Source: Fuerstiella sp. (GTDB taxonomy: Bacteria; Planctomycetota; Planctomycetia; Planctomycetales; Planctomycetaceae). Taken from it: DNA of 64,000 nt. Below, in pieces: positions 9,440 through 17,933 of the stretch (position 1 is its first letter; the number at the start of each line of letters is the position of its first letter). A program made the translations under genes and the position numbers. The notes beneath the pieces were generated by a model. That model saw nothing but the letters and a program-made list of their open reading frames with translations. It did no database searches and was not told the DNA's origin. The stretch spans positions 27,351 through 91,350 of the forward strand of contig JABABI010000021.1 of assembly GCA_014238335.1 (NCBI GenBank), given 5' to 3'.

Positions 9440-9697
9440 TGCCACATGGTCGCAATCGTATTCGAACGGTCTTCGACGTTCTGTCTGAGCTACCTCTCAG
9501 AAGAGAATCGTCCGCTTCCATTGATCGCAGCAAACAGGTGTTTCGATTCGATTGATGTCTTTCTGATAGACTCTGAATTTGAACGTTTCAGGCTGGGAAA
9601 TACTGGCTTTATAGGGCATTGGGCACTTGTCAGTGGGCAAATGTCCCGGTAATCTTCTCAGCCTTCTGCGGCAGACCTTCTTTGGAAGACCAAAACG

Positions 9698-10933
9698 TTG
9701 GCCCTCGACGATCGCATAGTCATCACTGGAATCGGACTGGCGTCCCCGAACGGTAATAATCTGGCCGAGTTTCGCCGGAATCTGCTGGACGGAAAATCCG
9801 GTGTGGTGGATTACGAAACACGGTACATGCCTCCGGTACTGGCTGGCGTCTGTAACTTTGACGAACTGCGTTATCAGAAGCGTAAAGAAGTGCGTCGGGG
9901 AACTCGGGCCGGATCGATCGCCGTCTACTGTTCGAACGAAGCCATCGTCGATTCCGGTCTGAATTGGGCCGCCGTGGCGAAAGACCGGGTGGGCGTTTAT
10001 CTGGGCATTACCGAACACGGCAACGTCGAAACAGAGAACGAAATCTACGAGATCTCACAGTTTGGCTACGACACCAAGGTCTGGTCGCATCACCACAATC
10101 CACGGACCGTGGCCAACAATCCGGCGGGGGAAGTCACGCTGAATCTCGGAGTTACAGGGCCGCATCTGACCATCGGTGCGGCGTGTGCCGCGGGGAATGC
10201 TGGATTCATTCAGGCGGTGCAGATGCTGCGTCTGGGCGAATGTGATATAGCGATCGCCGGAGGGGTGTCGGAAAGCATTCATACGTTCGGCATCTTCGCC
10301 AGTTTTCAGAGCCAGGGCGCTCTGGCCACTCACGAGGATCCGGCAAAAGCCTGTCGTCCGTTTGATACGCAGCGAAATGGAATTGTCGTCGCGGAGGGTG
10401 GCGGTATCTGCACGGTCGAACGACTGACGGATGCACTGGCTCGTGGCGCGAAGATTTATGCTGAAATCATTGGGCACGCAATGAATTCTGACGCATCTGA
10501 CTTTGTGCTCCCGAATTCGACTCGCCAGGCCGAATGTGTTCAACTGGCTCTGTCGCGAGCCGGAATTACAGCCAACGACGTTGACATTGTCAGCAGCCAC
10601 GCGACGGCCACTGAGCAGGGCGATATCGAAGAAGCAAAAGCCCTTAGGGCCGTCTTTGGTGATACACGCGCAGCAATCAACAACACCAAGAGCTTCATCG
10701 GTCACGCCATGGGAGCAGCTGGGGCACTGGAGCTTCTGGGCAATCTGCCATCGTTTGACGACGGTATGGCCCACGCTACAATCAATCTTGAGAATCCGGA
10801 CTCAAGATGCGTTTTGCCTAATTTAGTAGCGAATGAGCCGCGAAATATGGGCGAAGTGAACTGTATATTGAACAATTCGTTTGGGATGCTGGGTATCAAC
10901 TCGGTCGTGATCGTTAAACAATACGAATCTTGA
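9698..10933 (+). CDS. Beta-ketoacyl-ACP synthase (KAS II-like)
   Basis: A 411-residue condensing enzyme of the thiolase fold that extends acyl chains carried on an acyl carrier protein. The nucleophile motif is AACAAGN (Cys near 163). The first histidine is in SSHATATEQGD (about 300), and the lysine and second histidine are in NTKSFIGHAMGA (about 330 and 336). The Cys-His-His set is therefore intact and this is not a chain-length factor. The motif context (GAACAAG, HATATEQGD) is off the FabF consensus, which suggests a specialised synthase. The start is TTG with GGAAG upstream. It heads a cassette with an ACP gene and a CrtI-like oxidoreductase, pointing to a special lipid or polyene rather than bulk fatty acids (inference). 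Confidence 0.88.
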   Translation: MALDDRIVITGIGLASPNGNNLAEFRRNLLDGKSGVVDYETRYMPPVLAGVCNFDELRYQKRKEVRRGTRAGSIAVYCSNEAIVDSGLNWAAVAKDRVGVYLGITEHGNVETENEIYEISQFGYDTKVWSHHHNPRTVANNPAGEVTLNLGVTGPHLTIGAACAAGNAGFIQAVQMLRLGECDIAIAGGVSESIHTFGIFASFQSQGALATHEDPAKACRPFDTQRNGIVVAEGGGICTVERLTDALARGAKIYAEIIGHAMNSDASDFVLPNSTRQAECVQLALSRAGITANDVDIVSSHATATEQGDIEEAKALRAVFGDTRAAINNTKSFIGHAMGAAGALELLGNLPSFDDGMAHATINLENPDSRCVLPNLVANEPRNMGEVNCILNNSFGMLGINSVVIVKQYES

Positions 10934-11027
10934 ACCCTGCAGATTCTGCGGTCCAGCCGAAAAGATTGTGGCGACGGTGAAACACGCGTTCCGCGCTGCG
11001 GAAACAATGAGCGCAAGGGGATTTTTG

Positions 11028-11291
11028 ATGACGGGTGTGGAGATCAGACAGGCCGTTCTGGAAATTCTGGAGCGAATTGCTCCCGATGAGGATCTGTCCG
11101 GCCTGGATGACGCAGTCGCGTTCCGTGAACAAATGGAACTCGACAGCATGGATTTTCTGGACATTGTGATGGAGCTGCGAAAAGGCTACCGAGTTCAGAT
11201 TCCGGAAGAAGACTACCACAACCTGAACACCATGCAGTCAACGGTTGAATATCTGACACCAAAATTGAAGGACGTCCCGGTGGCTGGCTGA
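11028..11291 (+). CDS. Acyl carrier protein
   Basis: An 87-residue acidic carrier protein. The phosphopantetheine site is the serine near 39 in MELDSMDFLDIV, followed by a hydrophobic helix and the IPEEDYHNLNTMQSTVEYL segment typical of carrier proteins. AAGGGG lies 7 bases before the ATG at 11028. It sits 94 bp after the ketoacyl synthase and 105 bp before the FAD oxidoreductase. It is more acidic and less canonical than a housekeeping AcpP (DSLD is replaced by DSMD), which suggests a dedicated carrier for this cassette. Confidence 0.88.
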   Translation: MTGVEIRQAVLEILERIAPDEDLSGLDDAVAFREQMELDSMDFLDIVMELRKGYRVQIPEEDYHNLNTMQSTVEYLTPKLKDVPVAG

Positions 11292-11342
11292 TTTTGTGTC
11301 GGAGTCGGTTAGCGACCAGCGGCAGTGACTGTTACAGCTTCC

Positions 11343-11373
11343 GACCGTTAGCTCGAGTAAACCGTCGAAGACG
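11343..11373 (+). repeat. Short dispersed repeat before a start codon, copy 1
   Basis: This element contains CGTTAGCTCGAGTAAACC and CGTCGAAGACG. It shares CGTTAGCTCGA and AACCGTCGAAGACG with 13739-13770. The second part can form a CGTC/GACG mini-hairpin. It lies 23 bp before the GTG of the FAD oxidoreductase gene. Confidence 0.7.
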
Positions 11374-11396
11374 ACCCGCGTTGGGAGAAGTCTACC

Positions 11397-12776
11397 GTGC
11401 ATTACGACACCGTCATTATCGGGGCTGGAATGTCAGGCCTGTCGGCTGGTGTGCGGCTCGCGTATTTTGAAAAGAACGTCTGTATTCTGGAACGCCATAC
11501 AACGATTGGCGGTCTGAATTCGTTCTACCGGCTGCGTAAGCGAAACTATGACGTCGGACTGCACGCCGTCACCAACTACGCAGAGCCCGGGAGTAAGGGC
11601 GGACCACTCAGCAAACTGTTGCGGCAGCTACGTATGAAGTGGGAAGACTTTGATCTGCGCCCTCAGCTGCATTCGTCCATCGCATTTCCGGATTGCACCC
11701 TGCGATTTACGAACGACTTCGCCTACCTCCTGGAACAGGTGGCAATGGCGTTTCCCAAACAGATCGACGGATTTAACAGATTAGTGCGCACGATCGCTGA
11801 TCATGACGCGCTGAACCTGGACAAGCGCCAAGCGACGTCAGCTCGTCAGGTGCTGTCCGAACACATCAGTGATCCACTGCTGATCGACATGCTTTTCTGC
11901 CCTCTGATGTTTTACGGCAGCGCTACGCCGCGCGACATGGACTTCAGTCAGTTCGTGATCATGTTCAAGAGCATTTTCCACGAAGGATTTGGGCGACCCT
12001 TTGACGGTATTCGCCTGATTCTGAAGAAACTCGTGCGACACTTTAAGGCCTTGGGCGGGCACCTGAAATTGCGGACGGGCGTCAGCGAAATTGTGCAGCG
12101 CGGCGGTAAGGCAAAGGCGGTCGTTCTGGATGACGGAACAGAAATTACGGCAGACAACGTGCTGTCGTCCGCAGGCGCTGCGGAAACGATGAGAATGGTG
12201 GATCCCTCACGACCGATGGTCAGGCCCAAAGCCGGGGACATTTCGTTCGTGGAATCGATCTCAGTGCTGGACTGCGAGCCCGCGTCTCTGGGGCATCACG
12301 ATACGATCGTGTTCTACAACGACGCTGATTCCTTCCACTACGAACGCCCCAACAAGCCAGTCGACCTGCGCAGTGGCATCATCTGTTCGCCAAATAATTT
12401 CGATTATTCACGGCCTCTGGAAGACGGCCGGATGCGGATCACTGCGCTGGCGGAGCCTGATTACTGGATTGACCTGCCGGAAGAGGAATACCAGCAGCGC
12501 AAGATGGAATGGAACGATCGGATCATCGAAAGCGCTTTGAAACACATTCCGGATTTCCGCAGTCACGTGATCGACACCGACGTATTCAGCCCAAGGACGA
12601 TTCGTCGATTTACAGGCCATCTGAACGGCTGCGTCTACGGTGCTCCGGAAAAATTCGTCAACGGTCAGACGCCGGTCGGAAACCTGTACCTGTGTGGCAC
12701 CGATCAGGGCTTTCTGGGCATCGTAGGCGCCATGCTCTCCGGGATAACGATCGCGAACCGGTATCTGCTGAAGTAG
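11397..12776 (+). CDS. CrtI/phytoene desaturase-like FAD oxidoreductase
   Basis: A 459-residue flavoprotein. The dinucleotide-binding motif GAGMSG is at 9-14, ERHTTIGGLNS follows near 32-42, and the FAD-contacting C-terminal segment is NLYLCGTDQGFLGIVGAM. The overall plan matches the phytoene desaturase / retinol saturase group, which oxidises or reduces polyene and acyl chains. The start is GTG with GGGAG about 9 bases upstream, just after a short dispersed repeat. It is third in the synthase-ACP-oxidoreductase cassette and probably acts on an acyl or polyene chain made by the two genes before it (inference). A carotenoid role is less likely because no crtB or crtE is present nearby. Confidence 0.82.
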   Translation: MHYDTVIIGAGMSGLSAGVRLAYFEKNVCILERHTTIGGLNSFYRLRKRNYDVGLHAVTNYAEPGSKGGPLSKLLRQLRMKWEDFDLRPQLHSSIAFPDCTLRFTNDFAYLLEQVAMAFPKQIDGFNRLVRTIADHDALNLDKRQATSARQVLSEHISDPLLIDMLFCPLMFYGSATPRDMDFSQFVIMFKSIFHEGFGRPFDGIRLILKKLVRHFKALGGHLKLRTGVSEIVQRGGKAKAVVLDDGTEITADNVLSSAGAAETMRMVDPSRPMVRPKAGDISFVESISVLDCEPASLGHHDTIVFYNDADSFHYERPNKPVDLRSGIICSPNNFDYSRPLEDGRMRITALAEPDYWIDLPEEEYQQRKMEWNDRIIESALKHIPDFRSHVIDTDVFSPRTIRRFTGHLNGCVYGAPEKFVNGQTPVGNLYLCGTDQGFLGIVGAMLSGITIANRYLLK

Positions 12777-13089
12777 CCGTGTGCAACGGCTGATGAGAGC
12801 TTACGCCCGGAACGATCAACGAGGACAAGGGTCCACCCGTCCACCCGTCCACGTGTGTCGGGCTGGCAGTCCCGATCCTCCACAGCGCCTATCCTGCGGA
12901 CCACAACTTAACGTTCCGGAATGCCCACGAGTGCTGAATTATGCTTCTCAAAGCTGGGATGCACGTCGCCGCCGCTTGCGTCGTTACTGCTGCAACCTAT
13001 AATCGCAGACCGCGTAAACGCCCGTGTTTTGGCCTGTTTCTGGCCCCCAATTCACCCACCAGCAAGCCGAATTTCAAGAGACTTCGAAC
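12777..13089. other. Intergenic region with a short tandem repeat
   Basis: 313 bp between the FAD oxidoreductase and nuoI. An 8-bp unit (GTCCACCC) is repeated about three times at 12831-12853. No hairpin terminator or clear promoter was found, and the open frames here are unconvincing. Confidence 0.5.
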
Positions 13090-13641
13090 ATGTTTATGTG
13101 GTGTCGAAACGTCTGGATGGCCGTAACCACCGTCCTGCACGGTATGTACGTGACGATGATCACGATGCTGAAAACATACCAGCACAAACGGAAGACGTTC
13201 GCTGATACCTATGCGTATCCAGAAGAGCCACTCAAAGTGAAGGCTCGATATCGTGGGTTTCACCGCTTTGATCTGACAACATGTATCAGTTGTGAAAAGT
13301 GTGCTCAGGCCTGTCCTGTCGACTGTATCTACATCGAAAAAGAAAAGAGCCCCGTTGGCAAGGGTTTTCGCCTGACGGGCTTTGCTGTCGACTACACGAA
13401 GTGCATGTTCTGTGCTCTGTGCGTGGAACCCTGTCCGGTGGACTGCATTTTTATGGGCTCGACACACGACCTGAGCTGCTTCAGTCGCGATGGATGCATT
13501 GTCGACTACGCCAAACTGCCTTTGCAGATTGCATGGGGGAAAGCGACTCTGAACCCCACGGCAGTATCAGAGTCAAAGGTGCTGCACGAACCCGTCTGGG
13601 TGAAGGGTGAAGAAAGTCCGTTTGAATTGGTGGAAGCCTGA
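13090..13641 (+). CDS. nuoI: NADH-quinone oxidoreductase subunit I
   Basis: A 183-residue ferredoxin-like subunit of respiratory complex I that carries two [4Fe-4S] clusters (N6a and N6b) toward the quinone site. The first cluster motif is CISCEKCAQACPVDC (Cys 65, 68, 71, 75) and the second CMFCALCVEPCPVDC (Cys 105, 108, 111, 115). An amphipathic N-terminal helix precedes them, as usual. The length is normal. No strong ribosome binding site is seen; the ATG at 13090 is preferred because homologous proteins start close before this helix. It comes first in a nuoI-A-C-D block, an unusual order. Confidence 0.93.
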   Translation: MFMWCRNVWMAVTTVLHGMYVTMITMLKTYQHKRKTFADTYAYPEEPLKVKARYRGFHRFDLTTCISCEKCAQACPVDCIYIEKEKSPVGKGFRLTGFAVDYTKCMFCALCVEPCPVDCIFMGSTHDLSCFSRDGCIVDYAKLPLQIAWGKATLNPTAVSESKVLHEPVWVKGEESPFELVEA

Positions 13642-13738
13642 TATGGCCGCAGGCCGGTGTCGGACGATTTCGGTTTCTACCGAGGGAACAGAGAACAAGT
13701 CGCTGTGAAATTTCAGCGCGAACGTTGTAGGCACTTCT

Positions 13739-13770
13739 GAGCGTTAGCTCGAATGAACCGTCGAAGACGG
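13739..13770 (+). repeat. Short dispersed repeat before a start codon, copy 2
   Basis: This element consists of GAGCGTTAGCTC, then a short spacer and CGTCGAAGACGG. GAGC/GCTC around GTTA and CGTC/GACG around GAA form two small hairpins. Its end supplies the GGAG of the nuoA ribosome binding site. Confidence 0.75.
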
Positions 13771-13780
13771 AGATTGTGAA

Positions 13781-14338
13781 ATGACAAACCTTGTAGGTCA
13801 TCTTTTGTTGTTCGGTGGGTCCGTCTGTGTGCTGCTTGCACTGCCGATGATCGTCGGTCGCCTTGTGCGACCCAAATTGCCGACACCTGAAAAAGATGCG
13901 ATCTACGAATGTGGCGAGCCAGCGATCGGCTCCAGCTACATTCAGTTCGACCTGCGGTTCTATGTTGTCGCTCTGCTGTTTATCGTCTTTGACGTGGAAG
14001 TGGCCTTCTTCTTCCCATGGGCCGCAATTTACGGAAGTGCCACTCAACTGGCGGATACTCGACTCGACGGGGTAGCCCGTGACCAACTGAGCGCCCGTCT
14101 GCTCGATCAGAATCCCGCAACCAACGAGATTATTTCGGCCGAGACAGCTCAGCAACTGGCGGTCACCGGCTTCTTTGACCTGCTCGTGTTCTTTGTCGTA
14201 CTGCTGGTCGGATTTGCCTATGTCTGGAAGCGAGGCGACCTGGACTGGATCCGCGCTCTGACTCAGAAATCGAAGCAGGCGGCGGACCAGACCATTCCTT
14301 CCCACAGCAAGACTTCGTCGGTCAGCACATCGGCCTAG
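13781..14338 (+). CDS. nuoA: NADH-quinone oxidoreductase subunit A
   Basis: A 185-residue membrane subunit of complex I. The family signatures are present: YECGEP near 43-48 and FYVVALLFIVFDVE near 60-73, whose acidic residues line the quinone/proton region. Three transmembrane segments are predicted near 5-25, 60-80 and 128-150. Usual NuoA proteins have 115-150 residues. Here a hydrophilic insert of about 45 residues separates helices 2 and 3, and a Ser/Thr-rich tail follows helix 3. GGAG lies 8 bases before the ATG. nuoC follows immediately, without the expected nuoB between them. Confidence 0.93.
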   Translation: MTNLVGHLLLFGGSVCVLLALPMIVGRLVRPKLPTPEKDAIYECGEPAIGSSYIQFDLRFYVVALLFIVFDVEVAFFFPWAAIYGSATQLADTRLDGVARDQLSARLLDQNPATNEIISAETAQQLAVTGFFDLLVFFVVLLVGFAYVWKRGDLDWIRALTQKSKQAADQTIPSHSKTSSVSTSA

Positions 14339-14398
14339 TTGCACGAAGGCTGTCGCGAACTTCAGTTCGACAAGCCCGTACCTATCGGAAAACGTTTC

Positions 14399-14932
14399 AT
14401 GGACATTCAGGAAATCCATTCTCTACTGCTGGAGACCTTCGGAACTTCGGCCGTCGGCGATGCTCCCTTTGAAGCCACCGATCCGTGGATTCAGGTGAGC
14501 CCGGATTCCATTGTCGAAGTCGGCACGTTTCTGCGAGACAACGAACGACTGCGCTTTGATCATCTGAATGACCTGTGCGGATGTGACTATCTGGAACCGA
14601 ACGAAAAGAAACTCGCGAAGTTCGGTCACGACCCGCACATAGAAGTCGTGTACCAGCTTTCCAGCATCGAACTGAAGTACCGACTGAAACTGAAAGTCAT
14701 TCTTCCTCGCTGGAAGAACGACGAAGAAGGCCAGTTGCCCGAGATTCCGTCCGTCAGCAGTGTCTGGGGGATCGCCGATTGGCACGAACGCGAAGCCTAT
14801 GACCTTGTCGGCATCCATTTCCAGGATCATCCCAACCTTCGACGCATTCTGTGTCCGGAAGACTGGGAAGGCCATGCCCTTCGAAAAGACTACGACTTCC
14901 CGCTGGAATATCACGGCGTTCGAGGACGGTAA
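14399..14932 (+). CDS. nuoC: NADH-quinone oxidoreductase subunit C
   Basis: A 177-residue peripheral subunit of complex I (30-kDa subunit). The family signature is in the C-terminal half: W-H-E-R-E-A-Y-D-L-V-G-I, then HPNLRRILCPEDWEGHALRKDY. The frame stays open upstream to a TTG right after the nuoA stop (14339), which would add 20 residues. The ATG at 14399 is preferred on length and a weak GGAAA upstream. The nuoD start follows 3 bp after the stop, so the two are translationally linked. Confidence 0.92.
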   Translation: MDIQEIHSLLLETFGTSAVGDAPFEATDPWIQVSPDSIVEVGTFLRDNERLRFDHLNDLCGCDYLEPNEKKLAKFGHDPHIEVVYQLSSIELKYRLKLKVILPRWKNDEEGQLPEIPSVSSVWGIADWHEREAYDLVGIHFQDHPNLRRILCPEDWEGHALRKDYDFPLEYHGVRGR

Positions 14933-14935
14933 ATC

Positions 14936-16174
14936 ATGAGCATGCAAATCGAAGATCCGCGTATTGTCGAGTTTGATGTCCAGACTGACGAAATGCTCGT
15001 CAACATGGGCCCGCAGCATCCAAGTACTCACGGCGTGCTGCGCCTGCTGCTAAGAACCGATGGCGAAATCGTTCATGAATGCACGCCGCACATCGGGTAC
15101 CTCCACCGCTGTGCGGAAAAGATCGGCGAAAACCTCGCGACGCCGCAGTGGATCCCATATACCGACCGTATGGATTACCTGGCAGCCATGAACATGAACC
15201 TTGGCTTCGCGTTGACGGTTGAAAAAATGATCGGCATGGAGGTCAACGAGAAGGCAAAGCACCTGCGAGTGTTTATTGCAGAACTCGGGCGCATCGCCAG
15301 CCATCTGGTTGGAATGGGGGCTTACGGTCTGGACCTGGGGACATTCAGCCCGTTTCTGTATGCTTTTCGTGAACGCGAAATCATCCTGGATTTCTTTGAA
15401 GAAGTGTGTGGCGCGCGCCTGACCTGCAGTTACGTGACGATGGGCGGTGCTACTCACGATCTGCCGGAGGAAATCGAAATACCGGACGGTCTGTCGGCAT
15501 TGCTGCTGATGGATAAAGGACAGCGAGCACCATTTTTTGACGTCGTTGAAATGTTTCTCAGCTGGCTGGAAGATCGCATCAAGGAATACCACACGCTGCT
15601 CACTCGCAACTCGATCTTCATTAAACGAACGGCGGGCATTGGCGTTCTGTCACGTGAAATGGCCATCAGCTACGGCTGTACGGGCCCCGTTCTTCGGGGC
15701 AGCGGAGTTGACTATGACCTGCGTCGTGATGGCGAAGCGATCTATACGCGTATGTACGAGGGCTACGACTTCGAAATCCCGGTCGCGGAGTTCGCGGAGG
15801 CTCCACGGGAAGTGGTGCTGGGTGACAACTGGTGTCGTTTTTATGTCCGCATGATGGAAGTCGTGCAGGCCATCCGCTTGGTGCGACAGTCGGTTCCAAA
15901 GTACCTTGCTGCCGAAGGTTCTTATCGCGAGGCCTTCAAATTCAATACGAAACTGCCAAAGGATGAGGTCTATCTGGAAACCGAAGCGCCTCGCGGGCAG
16001 ATGGGCTTCTACGTTGTTGGCAACGGCACGGCGGAACCGCTGCGGGCACGAGCGAAGAGCTCGTGCTTCTGCAATCTGTCCATCACAGATAAGCTCTGTG
16101 AAGGCGTCCCGCTGGCCGACGTTCCCGCTGTCGTTGGCTCACTTGATATCGTGATGGGCGAGATCGATCGTTAA
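14936..16174 (+). CDS. nuoD: NADH-quinone oxidoreductase subunit D
   Basis: A 412-residue 49-kDa subunit that forms the quinone pocket together with NuoB. Near the start it has NMGPQHPSTHGVLRLLL, with the conserved histidines of the quinone site. EIVHECTPHIGYLHRCAEK follows, then ASHLVGMGAYGLDLGTF, and it ends in the canonical SLDIVMGEIDR. The length is normal. GAGGA lies upstream of the ATG at 14936. It is the last gene of the local block. The NuoB, E-H and J-N subunits must be encoded elsewhere for a working enzyme. Confidence 0.95.
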   Translation: MSMQIEDPRIVEFDVQTDEMLVNMGPQHPSTHGVLRLLLRTDGEIVHECTPHIGYLHRCAEKIGENLATPQWIPYTDRMDYLAAMNMNLGFALTVEKMIGMEVNEKAKHLRVFIAELGRIASHLVGMGAYGLDLGTFSPFLYAFREREIILDFFEEVCGARLTCSYVTMGGATHDLPEEIEIPDGLSALLLMDKGQRAPFFDVVEMFLSWLEDRIKEYHTLLTRNSIFIKRTAGIGVLSREMAISYGCTGPVLRGSGVDYDLRRDGEAIYTRMYEGYDFEIPVAEFAEAPREVVLGDNWCRFYVRMMEVVQAIRLVRQSVPKYLAAEGSYREAFKFNTKLPKDEVYLETEAPRGQMGFYVVGNGTAEPLRARAKSSCFCNLSITDKLCEGVPLADVPAVVGSLDIVMGEIDR

Positions 16175-16337
16175 CAACGGACTTCAGTCACCGGCGGCAC
16201 ATGTTCGCCCGTTGACCAACTGAAGTGAGCGTGAAATGCAAGGTGTCAGCAACAGTGGACGACCACTTCAGGTGCAGCTGACGACTCGACATCTGTCACT
16301 GCCCAGGACAGAATATCAGTGTCCACATCGTGCGAAG

Positions 16338-16435
16338 CTGTTTTCAAAAGATGTGGTTTTGGGGCTCGCGGCAAAACGACACGATAAGTCGAATGACGTT
16401 TGCCACGGCCACAAATCAGCATAATACGCTGTAGA
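16338..16435 (+). repeat. Dispersed ~100-bp intergenic repeat, copy C
   Basis: The most diverged copy. It keeps GGGGCTCGCGG, GACGTTTGCCACGGCCA and AATCAGCATAATACGCTGTAG in the same order and spacing as the copy at 21374. Its 3' end is 10 bp before the ATG of the sulfotransferase-like gene, and the following GGAG is that gene's ribosome binding site. Confidence 0.65.
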
Positions 16436-16445
16436 GGAGCCGTTG

Positions 16446-17903
16446 ATGCGTCGGCCTGGCTGCTGTCCCATAATGATTCTGGTTGCCCTGCTACTGCCTG
16501 AAGTGGTTGTTCCGGGGCAGGAGAAGAAGCTTCCGGAACTTGGTGTCGTCAGGACAACCGACGGAGTCTGTCCAGGTTACATCCTGATTTCGCCACTCAG
16601 CGCTCAGAAATCGTTTCTGCTGGACACGGCCGGGCGCGTTGTTCACTCGTGGCAGGCCGACCGAAAGCCGGGTCAGGCATCCTATCTGCTGGAAGACGGA
16701 AGTCTGCTGCGCGCCGGCAAGGTTGATAATTTTTTTCAATTTCCATCAACCACCGGAAGTGGCGGCCAGATTCAAAAACACGACTGGGACGGAAATCTGA
16801 CGTGGGACTTTGCCGCCAGTTCTGCTTATCGCATGAGCCACCACGATATTGAGCCGTTGCCAAACGGCAATGTGCTGTGCATCGTCTGGGAGTCCTATCA
16901 ACGGGCCGTTGCCGTCAATGCGGGCCGCAATCCGAATCGATTGACGGACGATGTTCTGTGGCTGGATGCCATCTTTGAGCTGAAGCCAAAGGGATTGAAC
17001 GGAGCCGATGTTGTCTGGAAGTGGAGCCTTCTTGATCACGTCATCCAGGACTGGGACAAATCGAAGGACAATTACGGCGACCCGGCTGACCATCCGGAAC
17101 TCGTCGACATCAACTACATGCTGCGGCCGGTGGCCGACTGGGTGCATATGAACTCGATCGATTACAATGAAGAACTCGACCAGATCATGGTCGGTTCAAG
17201 AACGTTGAGCGAATTCTGGATCATCGATCACAGCACGACGACGGAACAGGCAAAAGGCCACACAGGCGGAAAACGCGGTCGTGGGGGTGATTTGTTGTAT
17301 CGCTGGGGAAATGCTCAAACCTATCGACGAGGTACCGCCGATGATCGCAAACTGTTCAACCAGCACGACGCTCACTGGATACCAAAGGGACTGCCGGGCG
17401 CGGGAAACGTGCTGCTGTTCAACAACGGCATGCAGAATTCTGAACAGGACTTTTCGTCGGCGGACGAATTCAGTTTGCCAGTGATTCGTGACGGAACCTA
17501 TCATCGCAAGCCGGATGCCGCGTTTGGTCCGACAGAGATCGACTGGACCTTCGAACAGCCTGGTGAGCTGTTTTCTCCCCGCATCTCCGGGGCCCAAAGA
17601 CTGCCAAACGGCAACACCCTGATTTGCTCGGGAACTCAGCATCTGCTGCTCGAAGTCACCCGGGACGCAAAAATTGCATGGATGTACCGCAATCCGAAAC
17701 GCTTTCATCATCCGCCGCGATCTGAGCAACCCCGTAATCGGAAGCCCACACCGCGCCCGGCGGATCTGCCGGCGACGGAACTTGATGCGATGAGAATTCC
17801 CGGAGGTATACCTCTGGAAGACGGCGGGACGATGTTTCGAGCCATCAAGTACCCACCGAATTATCCGGCATTTCGGGACAGAGACCTGTCACCGAAGTTG
17901 TGA
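16446..17903 (+). CDS. Secreted arylsulfotransferase-like (ASST family) protein
   Basis: A 485-residue exported protein with a signal peptide (hydrophobic ILVALLLPEVVVPG). The mature chain is a beta-propeller-like protein with repeated G-x-L-x-W and LPNGN blades: PGYILISPL, KHDWDGNLTWDF, HHDIEPLPNGNVL, VHMNSIDYNEELDQIMVGSR, QHDAHWIPKG and RLPNGNTLICSG. This layout is that of aryl-sulfate sulfotransferases, and the histidine-containing HHD and VHMNS blades fit the active-site region. The start is the ATG at 16446, with GGAG 6 bases upstream, rather than the adjacent TTG. With two sulfatases in the window, a role in sulfate-ester chemistry is plausible, but the substrate is unknown. Confidence 0.75.
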   Translation: MRRPGCCPIMILVALLLPEVVVPGQEKKLPELGVVRTTDGVCPGYILISPLSAQKSFLLDTAGRVVHSWQADRKPGQASYLLEDGSLLRAGKVDNFFQFPSTTGSGGQIQKHDWDGNLTWDFAASSAYRMSHHDIEPLPNGNVLCIVWESYQRAVAVNAGRNPNRLTDDVLWLDAIFELKPKGLNGADVVWKWSLLDHVIQDWDKSKDNYGDPADHPELVDINYMLRPVADWVHMNSIDYNEELDQIMVGSRTLSEFWIIDHSTTTEQAKGHTGGKRGRGGDLLYRWGNAQTYRRGTADDRKLFNQHDAHWIPKGLPGAGNVLLFNNGMQNSEQDFSSADEFSLPVIRDGTYHRKPDAAFGPTEIDWTFEQPGELFSPRISGAQRLPNGNTLICSGTQHLLLEVTRDAKIAWMYRNPKRFHHPPRSEQPRNRKPTPRPADLPATELDAMRIPGGIPLEDGGTMFRAIKYPPNYPAFRDRDLSPKL

Positions 17904-17933
17904 CAGACAGGGCGAAGAAAGCTGACGGCCGTG

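Noticed and set aside
12831..12853. 8-bp tandem repeat GTCCACCC as a functional site
   Set aside because: Only about three imperfect units in a non-conserved gap; recorded within the intergenic entry but not as a finding.
13642..14398. Possible nuoB hidden around nuoA
   Set aside because: I looked for the adjacent cysteine pair and further cluster cysteines of NuoB in all frames near nuoA and nuoC and found none.
16181..16226. Inverted repeat ACTTCAGT/ACTGAAGT after nuoD as a terminator
   Set aside because: The arms are 30 bp apart, only 8 bp long and there is no T-run, so the evidence is too weak.
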